This document shows positions 1 to 5,773 of a stretch of DNA of 13,260 nt, piece by piece (the stretch's first letter is position 1; each line of letters opens with the position of its first letter). The notes under the pieces are model-generated. The model ran no database searches. It saw only the letters and a program-made list of their open reading frames with translations, and was not told the DNA's origin. The position numbers were made by a program, and so were the translations under genes. Origin of the DNA: Pseudobdellovibrionaceae bacterium (GTDB lineage: Bacteria; Bdellovibrionota; Bdellovibrionia; Bdellovibrionales; Bdellovibrionaceae); contig JACMRP010000036.1 of NCBI GenBank assembly GCA_014376325.1, forward strand, positions 1 through 13,260. Direction: 5' to 3'.

Positions 1-563
1 AATCTTGAAGCCAAACTTTGAACAGTACGATCTAAGTTCCACGCCATCACACGTTCGGTTTTCTTGAGATAAACCGAAACCTCAATCGCGCTGATGTAGC
101 AAAGTGCCCGAACGCTGTCGATCACACCGTGATCAAAAGTACACTGCTCGTAAAAATCCAAAGCGGCTTTGCGAGCTTCCGGTTTTTGCATCCAAATTTC
201 TTTGAGGTGTCCCAGTTGCATACCCGCGTTCAAAACTGCGGGGTGTACGTGATGAATTTCTTTATTATTTTTGAAAGTCAGCTGGCCGTTGCGCGGTAGC
301 GACTCTTGAACCTTCCGAATCACTTCCGGAATAGACGTCGCCGTTGTCGTCGGAGTTGCTTCCACGTTGATCGTTGCTGGCGGGGGCGCTATCTCCGGAG
401 AAGTATGAATTGAATACGCCTCTGGCACTTCGGCACGAACCGGGATCGTCTCTTGCTCTTCCGAAGCGGTCGGAATTGCGTGGCGGGAAGTTGGTTTAAT
501 ATAATGGATTACCACCGCGAAAAGCAGTGAGCCCACAATGATTTTAAATGCATTTTTATTCAT
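1..563 (-). CDS. Membrane-anchored protein of unknown function (C-terminus cut by window edge)
   Basis: The frame is open from an ATG at 563 to the left edge, giving 187 residues with no stop, so the C-terminus lies outside. I do not recognise the family. Residues about 7-22 (IIVGSLLFAVVIHYI) form one hydrophobic segment, probably an uncleaved signal anchor placing the rest in the periplasm. Residues about 24-78 are a low-complexity Pro/Thr/Glu-rich linker. From about residue 79 a compact, mostly helical region follows, with a His-rich patch (EIHHVHPAV, 102-110) and two cysteines (141 and 155) that could form a periplasmic disulfide. The start is supported by a Shine-Dalgarno-like GGAG just upstream; no other ATG lies in frame above it. 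It is read in the same direction as aspS, 138 bp downstream of it. That the frame is coding is fairly sure; no function can be given. Confidence 0.72.
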   Translation of the reverse strand, partial: MNKNAFKIIVGSLLFAVVIHYIKPTSRHAIPTASEEQETIPVRAEVPEAYSIHTSPEIAPPPATINVEATPTTTATSIPEVIRKVQESLPRNGQLTFKNNKEIHHVHPAVLNAGMQLGHLKEIWMQKPEARKAALDFYEQCTFDHGVIDSVRALCYISAIEVSVYLKKTERVMAWNLDRTVQSLASR

Positions 564-564
564 G

Positions 565-583
565 CCTACTCCGTCTGAGTAGG
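565..583 (-). promoter_or_regulatory. Perfect hairpin covering the ribosome-binding site of the 1-563 gene
   Basis: CCTACTC (565-571) and GAGTAGG (577-583) are perfect inverted complements around a 5-nt loop. In the minus-strand transcript the 3' arm contains the GGAG/GAGUAGG stretch that would act as Shine-Dalgarno, one base before the AUG at 563. When folded, the 7-bp stem with four G-C pairs would hide the ribosome-binding site. This suggests translational control, for example by temperature, a trans-acting RNA or a protein. The structure is visible in the sequence; the regulatory role is inference. Confidence 0.45.
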
Positions 584-655
584 AACTTGCATTTCGTGTA
601 CCGAAGATTGCCGCGGCGGCGGGGGCATAAAATCGAGATGAGGTCTTTGTGATTG

Positions 656-680
656 CCGCCGGCCGTTACGGGGCCGACGG
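656..680 (-). terminator. GC-rich hairpin downstream of aspS, possible weak terminator or processing site
   Basis: In the minus-strand RNA, CCGTCGGCC (680-672) pairs with GGCCGGCGG (664-656) across a 7-nt loop. The nine pairs include one G-U wobble, so the hairpin forms better in the aspS transcript than in the opposite strand, where that pair becomes a C-A mismatch. It lies 22 bp past the aspS stop. No U-run follows it on the minus strand, so it is not a canonical intrinsic terminator. It may attenuate or stabilise the aspS mRNA before the next gene. Confidence 0.3.
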
Positions 681-701
681 TCCTACAATTTTTGGCGAGG
701 C

Positions 702-2555
702 CTAAGCTTTTGGGGAATCGGTGGCTTTCGCCCCGGACTCACGTAATTTGCGGGCGTCGTCGACGGATTTCTCTGCAGACGGAGTTAGTTTTACTCCCAC
801 TTCGGTCAGCTGATCACGACTTACTTCACTCGGACAATCGGACATCAGATCGCTCGCTTTTGCCGTTTTCGGGAAAGCGATCACTTCGCGAATCGCATCG
901 GTTTCACATAACAACATGACCAGACGATCGAGTCCCCAAGCGATACCCCCATGCGGAGGCGCGCCAAACTTTAATGCGTCCAACAAGAAACCAAATTTGC
1001 TTTCTTGCTCTGCGGGGCCCATTCCCAAAAGTCGGAACATCGCTTGCTGTAATTCAGATCGGTATATTCGGATGCTTCCGCCGCCCATTTCGTATCCGTT
1101 GCAAACTAAGTCGTAAGCTTTCGCTAACATTTTGCCGTAGGACGCTTCATTGCCGTCGATCAGGTCCTGAGCAAATTCATCTTTAGGTGACGTGAACGGA
1201 TGATGACGAGACACCCAACGTTTTTCATCAGGTGAATATTCAAAGGCCGGGAAGTCCACGACCCACAAAAATTTGTCTTTCGACGTGTCGATCAACTGAA
1301 GCTCTTTACCTAAATGAATTCGTAATGTCGAAAGTGCCGCACAAGCTGGATCGAAGTCATCGGCGATAACCAGTGCACAATCACCAGCGTTTGCGCCGAC
1401 CGATTTAAAGATTTCGGCAAGTTTTTCAGGAGAAAAAAACTTAGAGATCGGCGAAGAATAGGTGCCGTCTGCCTCTGCCTTGATCCAAACAAGGCCTTTT
1501 GCTCCTGCCCGCTTCGCGATGTCCGTGAGTTTGTCGAATTGTCCTCTGGTAAAAACGCCGCCTTTGGGTACTGCTAAACCTCGAACGATACCTTCACGAG
1601 AAAGGACGTCGTCAAAAACTTTAAATCCAGAACCGCTGACGACGGATTTTAAATCTTTAATTTCCATCCCGAAACGCGTATCCGGTTTATCGATGCCGTA
1701 TCGATCCATCGCTTCTTGGTAAGTCATTCGCGGAATTTCACCGACATCGACGTCCTTGATTTCTTTCCAAATTTTTCGCAGAAGTTTTTCATTGATCGCC
1801 ATGATGTCTTCTTGATCGATGAACGACATTTCCATATCGATTTGTGAAAACTCTGGTTGACGATCCGCACGTAAATCTTCGTCACGGAAGCAACGAGCGA
1901 TCTGAAAATAACGATCGTAGCCGGAAATCATCAGCAGCTGCTTCAGAATTTGCGGAGATTGCGGAAGCGCGTAGAACGTACCGGGATTGACCCTTGATGG
2001 AACTAGATAATCCCTGGCGCCTTCCGGAGTCGACTTAAATAGAATCGGAGTTTCTACTTCGAGGAAACCATTGTCCGAAAGAAACTGTCGCACGATCTGG
2101 GCCGTCTTGTGACGAACAATTAAATTGTTCGTCAACCGCGGAGATCGCAAATCCAAATAACGATATTTTAGTCGGAGTGTTTCGTTGACATTTTTGTCAT
2201 CGGTCTGAAATGGCGGGACCGCTGCTTCATTTAAGATTTCGCAACGAGTGGCCTCGAGCTCGACGGTTCCGGTTTTAATTTTTTTATTAATCATGCCTTC
2301 CGGCCGGGCACGGACGATGCCTTCGACGGCCAAAACATATTCGCCCCGTAGATTTTTAGAGGCGGCCGTTTCGGCTTTGCTCGGATCCAGGACGACCTGC
2401 ACGATGCCTTCGCGGTCGCGTAAATCAATAAAAACTAAGCTGCCATGATCGCGCCGGGAATCGACCCAGCCCATCAAAACGACCTTTTGGCCCACGAGGT
2501 TCGTATCCAGCTTGCCGCAATATTCTGTTCTTTTAAGTTCTTTGACAAATTTCAT
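702..2555 (-). CDS. aspS: Aspartate--tRNA(Asp/Asn) ligase (bacterial type, probably non-discriminating)
   Basis: Charges tRNA-Asp with aspartate in the cytoplasm (class IIb synthetase). The 617-residue protein has an N-terminal OB-fold anticodon-binding domain (about 1-110), a class II catalytic core starting at the RYLDLR segment, the bacterial-specific GAD insertion (about 290-420), motif 2 (FRDEDLRADRQPEFSQIDME) and motif 3 (GGIAWGLDRLVMLL), then a Ser/Lys/Ala-rich tail of about 25 residues. Length fits bacterial AspRS (about 590) plus that tail. I chose the ATG at 2555, giving MKFVKELKRTEYCG, which matches the family N-terminus. An in-frame GTG at 2573 would add six residues, but AGGA lies 9 nt before the ATG. 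His37 in RRDHG and Gly87 in RPEGMIN match residues reported for non-discriminating enzymes, where discriminating E. coli has Leu and Lys. That would mean the enzyme also makes Asp-tRNA-Asn for a GatCAB amidotransferase; this part is inference. Confidence 0.97.
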   Translation of the reverse strand: MKFVKELKRTEYCGKLDTNLVGQKVVLMGWVDSRRDHGSLVFIDLRDREGIVQVVLDPSKAETAASKNLRGEYVLAVEGIVRARPEGMINKKIKTGTVELEATRCEILNEAAVPPFQTDDKNVNETLRLKYRYLDLRSPRLTNNLIVRHKTAQIVRQFLSDNGFLEVETPILFKSTPEGARDYLVPSRVNPGTFYALPQSPQILKQLLMISGYDRYFQIARCFRDEDLRADRQPEFSQIDMEMSFIDQEDIMAINEKLLRKIWKEIKDVDVGEIPRMTYQEAMDRYGIDKPDTRFGMEIKDLKSVVSGSGFKVFDDVLSREGIVRGLAVPKGGVFTRGQFDKLTDIAKRAGAKGLVWIKAEADGTYSSPISKFFSPEKLAEIFKSVGANAGDCALVIADDFDPACAALSTLRIHLGKELQLIDTSKDKFLWVVDFPAFEYSPDEKRWVSRHHPFTSPKDEFAQDLIDGNEASYGKMLAKAYDLVCNGYEMGGGSIRIYRSELQQAMFRLLGMGPAEQESKFGFLLDALKFGAPPHGGIAWGLDRLVMLLCETDAIREVIAFPKTAKASDLMSDCPSEVSRDQLTEVGVKLTPSAEKSVDDARKLRESGAKATDSPKA

Positions 2556-2582
2556 AGTTTTTAATCCTGACACGTCGTTTTA

Positions 2583-2611
2583 TTGCAGTCAAAAACCAAG
2601 TCGGGTAATGT
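2583..2611 (+). promoter_or_regulatory. Candidate promoter of the PHA-family/rpoH unit in the divergent gap
   Basis: TTGCAG (2583-2588) and TAATGT (2606-2611) are separated by 17 bp and resemble sigma-70-type -35 and -10 boxes; each matches the consensus only in part. They lie in the 62-bp gap between divergent aspS and the small gene at 2618. If used, transcription would begin about where that ATG lies, giving a leaderless or near-leaderless message. This would fit the lack of a good Shine-Dalgarno there. I find no convincing box pair for aspS on the other strand. Confidence 0.35.
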
Positions 2612-2617
2612 GCTCTA

Positions 2618-2923
2618 ATGCCTAAATTCACGATCGAGCATACGAGCTCACACAGTGCGAAAGAAGCCTTTAAAAAAATCAAAACTTTCCTGGATCAGGA
2701 CGAAGACGTCCGCCGCTTTGATTCCAAAATGAAGTCCGACTTCAATGACGGGACCATGACGGGATCTATCAAGGGCAGCCAGTTCAAAGCGGACGTTGCG
2801 GTCCAGGCCGAAGGCGACGGGAGTAAAATCCAAATCATCGTTGATTTGCCGTTGTTGCTGACGCCATTCAAAGGCAAAGTTCAAGAAACTCTGCAAAAGA
2901 AATTATCTAGATACCTGGCGTAA
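2618..2923 (+). CDS. Polyhydroxyalkanoic acid system family protein (PHA_gran_rgn-like)
   Basis: A 101-residue soluble protein without signal peptide or membrane segment. It resembles the small family annotated as putative polyhydroxyalkanoic acid system protein (PF09650/TIGR02610). Signs are an N-terminal SAKEAFKKIKTFLD helix, a central charged beta region with GTMTGSIKGSQFKADV, and the typical end VDLPLLLTPFKGKVQETLQK. The family was named from genes near PHA granule loci; its biochemical role is unclear, and no PHA synthase or phasin gene is seen here. It is followed 2 nt later by the rpoH-type gene, so the two are very likely co-transcribed and may be translationally coupled. The ATG has only weak Shine-Dalgarno support and may lie near the transcript's 5' end. 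The gene is near certain; the family is likely; granule involvement is not shown. Confidence 0.85.
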   Translation: MPKFTIEHTSSHSAKEAFKKIKTFLDQDEDVRRFDSKMKSDFNDGTMTGSIKGSQFKADVAVQAEGDGSKIQIIVDLPLLLTPFKGKVQETLQKKLSRYLA

Positions 2924-2925
2924 AT

Positions 2926-4119
2926 ATGAGTAAAAAGGCTCCGGCCAAAAAATCAGCGCGGAAGAAGGCGCCCGCTTCGTCTTCTGCGAAAACTTCGGCT
3001 TCAAAGCCAAAAATGACCCGCACTCCGAAGCCTCAGGTCAAAGCACGCGCTGAAAGATCCTCGGTCGTGCCCGCATCGAATCCGGTTGCGCTGGAACTTC
3101 GCCGCACGAAAGACCCTAAGTCTGTGGTCGCTGAAATCGTTGATGATGGAGAAGCCGCCCATTCTTCTATGGAACGCCCGGAAGCGGACCGTGTCTACGC
3201 GGTTCCAAGTGATGAAGAGGTTGAACATGAGCTTGGCATCGTCGATGATTTGCCGGCCAAAGGTCTGGTTAAATCTGGCGAAGCTTCCCGCTCCGTCCGT
3301 TCAACCGATCCCCTTGCAATTTATCTTAGCGACATCCGCAAGTACCCGGTGTTGACCAAAGAACAAGAGCAAGAGGTCGCCAAAAAGTTTTTCGAAACCA
3401 AGGATCCCGAAGCCGCGCAGATTTTAGTAAAGTCCAATTTGCGCTTCGTCGTTAAGATCGCCGCGGAGTATTCAAAATTCGGCGCGAAGATGATCGACCT
3501 CGTACAAGAAGGCAACGTCGGTTTGATGCACGCCGTACGGGACTACAATCCTTACAAGGGCGCGCGACTGATTACTTATGCCGTGTGGTGGATTCGTGGA
3601 TACATTCAAGAATATCTTATGCGGCAATATTCCATGGTTCGAATAGGAACGACTCAGAATCAGCGTAAATTATTTTACCAGCTTCAAAAACAAAAAGACG
3701 CGCTGGATGCTCTCGGTAACGAGTCGAGCCTAGCGCAAATTAGCTCGCGAATGGACATACCCCTTGAGGAAGTCGAACAGATGGCGCAGCGGATGTCCGG
3801 TCGTGATGTCAGTCTCGATCGGCCGCTGGATGATGATTCTAGCAGCAGCATGATGGACTTTCAGAAGGACAATTCTGAGATGAGCGTGGACGAAAAAATT
3901 GCGCGCGATGAACAACTGGCGATCCTCCGCGAAAAAATCAGCGAGATCCGCCACGAACTTTCCGAACGTGAGCTCATCATCCTGGACGAGCGAATCCTGA
4001 ACGAAGAACCGTTAACTCTGCAAGAGATCGGCGAAAAACACGGCATCACTCGCGAAGCCGTTCGCCAAATGGAAGTCCGAGTCATGAAAAAAATCCGCGC
4101 AAAAATGGACCCAGAGTAA
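2926..4119 (+). CDS. rpoH: RNA polymerase sigma factor, RpoH/sigma-32 type, with long basic N-terminal extension
   Basis: Alternative sigma factor that directs RNA polymerase, in known relatives, to heat-shock or stress promoters. Of its 397 residues, about 126-397 form the sigma body: region 1.2 (DPLAIYLSDIRKYPVL, 128-143), region 2 with SNLRFVVKIAAEYSKFGAKM and ITYAVWWIRGYIQEYLMR (about 170-233), the RpoH-box-like QRKLFYQL (246-253), and region 4 with the helix-turn-helix LTLQEIGEKHGITREAVRQ (363-381). Family members are about 285-300 residues, so about 125 N-terminal residues are extra. Residues 1-45 are Lys/Ala/Ser/Pro-rich like a histone H1 tail; residues 65-110 are acidic. It starts 2 nt after the small PHA-family gene with no clear Shine-Dalgarno, which suggests coupling to it. 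The RpoH box and the TYAVWW motif favour the RpoH group over RpoD or RpoS. The symbol reflects family; its actual regulon may differ. Confidence 0.88.
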   Translation: MSKKAPAKKSARKKAPASSSAKTSASKPKMTRTPKPQVKARAERSSVVPASNPVALELRRTKDPKSVVAEIVDDGEAAHSSMERPEADRVYAVPSDEEVEHELGIVDDLPAKGLVKSGEASRSVRSTDPLAIYLSDIRKYPVLTKEQEQEVAKKFFETKDPEAAQILVKSNLRFVVKIAAEYSKFGAKMIDLVQEGNVGLMHAVRDYNPYKGARLITYAVWWIRGYIQEYLMRQYSMVRIGTTQNQRKLFYQLQKQKDALDALGNESSLAQISSRMDIPLEEVEQMAQRMSGRDVSLDRPLDDDSSSSMMDFQKDNSEMSVDEKIARDEQLAILREKISEIRHELSERELIILDERILNEEPLTLQEIGEKHGITREAVRQMEVRVMKKIRAKMDPE

Positions 4120-4152
4120 AACTACTTCGTTTCGCCTGCACGTCTCCGAATC

Positions 4153-4178
4153 CCGTGCCTTTGGGATCTCCGGCACGG
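4153..4178 (+). terminator. Possible weak terminator after rpoH-type gene
   Basis: CCGTGCC (4153-4159) and GGCACGG (4172-4178) form a perfect 7-bp GC-rich stem around a 12-nt loop, 33 bp past the sigma-factor stop. Only a short U-poor tail (TGTTCT) follows, so termination would be inefficient or factor-assisted. A true run of seven T occurs further on at 4258-4264, but only a 3-bp stem precedes it directly. Confidence 0.35.
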
Positions 4179-4230
4179 TGTTCTAGGACTGCTCGTGGGG
4201 CTCCGGGGGTTGCAGTGCTCTGGGTGCTAC

Positions 4231-4244
4231 GGGTACCGGTCACC
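4231..4244. repeat. REP-like inverted repeat, upstream copy
   Basis: GGGTACCGGTCACC is the exact reverse complement of 4538-4551, inside the transposase remnant. Allowing mismatches, the match extends to 4221-4244 against 4538-4561 (19 of 24 positions). The copy is itself partly palindromic (GGTG ... CGG GTA CCG ... CACC) and is followed by CGGT-CACC-ACCG, so it can fold as a short hairpin as REP sequences do. Its place just upstream of a RAYT remnant fits a REP element served by that transposase family; this reading is inference. Confidence 0.5.
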
Positions 4245-4261
4245 ACCGACTAGAGTCTTTT

Positions 4262-4796
4262 TTTAAAACACACCGCGCGCATCGCTTTTCGCACGGCGGA
4301 TCCTTGCGGAACCGTCGTCGCGGTCGCGGAGCCCGGCCGCTTTCGTGCCGCGAATCGATTCACCTCGTTTTCAAATGCCATAAATCCGTGCTCGCTAAGA
4401 AGAGCTTCCGCCAGCCGTTTTGCTTTATGCTGGTGGGCAGGATCATCAAGCTCTACGCGCACAGATTCTTCGTGAAGATGGAGCAGATCTCGATTCAGCA
4501 CGATCACATTCACTTATTTGTTCGCGGCGGGACCTGCGGTGACCGGTACCCCCAACACCCCAAGCAACGCGCTTGCCACAAGCAAGAAAACCAACGGAAG
4601 TAGCGTGGGAGGAGTGCAGAAGCAGAGGCTCTGGCAGCACCGCCCCTTCACGCGGGTCGTTCGTGGGCGCAGGACTTACCAAACCACCAAGAATTACATC
4701 CAGCTGAACGAGCAAGAGGCGCTTGGCAAGATCCGTTACCGCACGCAAAGACTGAAAGGCATGTCGTCCGCGGATTGGGAGATTTTGTGGAGCTGA
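4262..4796 (+). pseudogene. Decayed REP-associated tyrosine transposase (RAYT, Y1_Tnp family)
   Basis: Two pieces of one RAYT-like protein lie in different frames. The first (about 4262-4530) reads FFKTHRAHRFSHGGSLRNRR, then ARPLSCRESIHLVFK, and ends with the HUH-type metal-binding motif QHDHIHLFVR. The second (about 4538-4796, one frame off) reads VTGTPNTPSN, then RPFTRVVRG and NYIQLNEQEALGKIRYR, and ends SSADWEILWS before TGA. NYIQLN carries the Tyr expected to be catalytic. Between HIHLFVR and RPFTRV only about 37 codons remain, fewer than I would expect, so a deletion probably caused the frame change. No ATG fits the first piece; in-frame TTG at 4304 would cut into the domain. RAYTs are single-copy relatives of IS200 transposases that act on REP hairpins. 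The fragments read alone would be meaningless small ORFs. Family call is confident; the exact lesion is not resolved. Confidence 0.85.
4538..4551. repeat. REP-like inverted repeat, copy inside the RAYT remnant
   Basis: GGTGACCGGTACCC is the exact reverse complement of 4231-4244. In the frame of the downstream transposase fragment it encodes the VTGTP segment, so it may be native coding sequence resembling the REP rather than an insertion. It sits almost exactly at the point where the reading frame of the remnant changes. Confidence 0.5.
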
Positions 4797-4918
4797 TTGT
4801 CGAACACATTGCGGCCTTTAGGGACGGATCCAAACCAAGCTGCGACGCGCTTATAAAATCTACCAACTGAACAAATTCATTGGACGAATTGGACTTCAAC
4901 TTGCAAGTTCTTGCCACT
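4797..4918. other. Gap between RAYT remnant and exported EEP protein
   Basis: This 122-bp AT-richer stretch separates the dead transposase from the next gene and must hold the promoter of the EEP/lipoprotein pair unless they are read from upstream. TATAAA at 4852-4857 resembles a -10 box, but no fair -35 box lies at the proper distance. A perfect 12-bp palindrome, AACTTGCAAGTT (4898-4909), stands nine bases before the ATG and could be an operator or a weak hairpin at the ribosome-binding site. No clear Shine-Dalgarno is seen. Confidence 0.35.
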
Positions 4919-5758
4919 ATGAAAAGAATTTTTGCTCCATTTTTAGCGGCCCTAGTCTTGGTTTCATTTAAAGCGAATTCCGCGGTCCCCGAAAGCGCCT
5001 TTTTTCGGGAACTGCCTAGGAACTTGACGGTGACTTACGGCGCTCCGATCGTGCCGGCACCTTTGCCGATCGCAAACCTCCGGCTACTTGTATGGAATGT
5101 CCATAAGGGAGAAGACAGAAGACTGCCGATCGATTTTGGCGGGCTTTCTCAGTACGCCGACATCAGCCTTTTCCAGGAAGCAGTCAGCGACGCTTTTTTC
5201 ACCTCTGCCGTTGCCCAGGCGAACACCCTGATTGGGTGGACTCTCGCAACTTCATGGGAGCTGATCGAAAGCACTTATACGGGTGTTGCCACGGGCTCGC
5301 GCGTGAAACCAATTCATGAAGACGTTATCGTGTCGAAAGTTGTTGAACCAATTACTTCAACGCCAAAAACTATGTTGGTTTCCGAATTCAATATCGAAGG
5401 CCGCACCGACACGTTGCTGGTGGTGAACGTTCACGGCATCAACTTCGTAACGACTTGGGAATATCGAAAACAAATGCGCCAGCTGCAAGAGCGTATCGTC
5501 AATCACCATGGCCCACTGATCGTTGCCGGCGACTTCAATACTTGGAATATGGAGCGGTTCAAGTTCGTAGTGTCTATTTTATCACCGCTGGGCCTGAATC
5601 ACGTAACCACTCCGCCCACGGGGGATTTCTTTTCGCTGGATCATATCTTCGTACGTGGTCTGACGGCGACCAAAGTTCACAATTACAATCAAGTTTCTAG
5701 TTCAGATCATAGACCTCTGCTTGTTGATTTCAGTTTTGACGCAATTCCGGCCCAATAA
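4919..5758 (+). CDS. Exported endonuclease/exonuclease/phosphatase-family protein
   Basis: A 279-residue hydrolase of the DNase I-like EEP superfamily, whose members cut phosphodiester or phosphomonoester bonds with a divalent metal. A signal peptide (MKRIFAPFLAALVLVSFKAN) with likely cleavage after Ala22 (ANSA) sends it to the periplasm or outside. The full motif set is present: WN at 59-60, FQE with Glu87, NVHGIN with His162, GDFN with Asp195 and Asn197, LDHIF with Asp231/His232, and SSDHRPL with Asp253/His254. It therefore looks catalytically intact. I chose ATG 4919 because it begins the signal peptide; the frame extends to a TTG at 4880, which would add a polar prefix. The lipoprotein gene starts 15 nt after the stop. 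DNA, RNA, phosphoinositide or sphingolipid could be the substrate, and the sequence does not decide. In a predator such an enzyme might act on prey nucleic acid, but this is inference. Confidence 0.88.
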   Translation: MKRIFAPFLAALVLVSFKANSAVPESAFFRELPRNLTVTYGAPIVPAPLPIANLRLLVWNVHKGEDRRLPIDFGGLSQYADISLFQEAVSDAFFTSAVAQANTLIGWTLATSWELIESTYTGVATGSRVKPIHEDVIVSKVVEPITSTPKTMLVSEFNIEGRTDTLLVVNVHGINFVTTWEYRKQMRQLQERIVNHHGPLIVAGDFNTWNMERFKFVVSILSPLGLNHVTTPPTGDFFSLDHIFVRGLTATKVHNYNQVSSSDHRPLLVDFSFDAIPAQ

Positions 5759-5773
5759 AAAAGGTGGTACTAC

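Noticed and set aside
2556..2573. GTG at 2573 as the aspS start, adding six residues
   Set aside because: The ATG at 2555 matches the family N-terminus and has a Shine-Dalgarno-like AGGA, which lies inside the longer version.
2648..2896. Minus-strand frame of 82 codons opposite the small PHA-family gene
   Set aside because: The plus-strand protein has a recognisable family pattern and operon position; the opposite frame has neither.
4250..4264. GACTAGAGTC followed by seven T as a rho-independent terminator of the sigma-factor gene
   Set aside because: The palindrome leaves only a 3-bp stem with a usable loop, and the T-run is part of the transposase reading frame (FFK).
4446..4748. Minus-strand open frame of 100 codons across the RAYT remnant
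   Set aside because: It is the shadow of the GC-rich transposase coding sequence; its translation shows no domain, and the plus strand has clear RAYT motifs.
4880..4918. TTG at 4880 as the start of the EEP protein
   Set aside because: It would put 13 polar residues before a clear signal peptide that begins exactly at ATG 4919.
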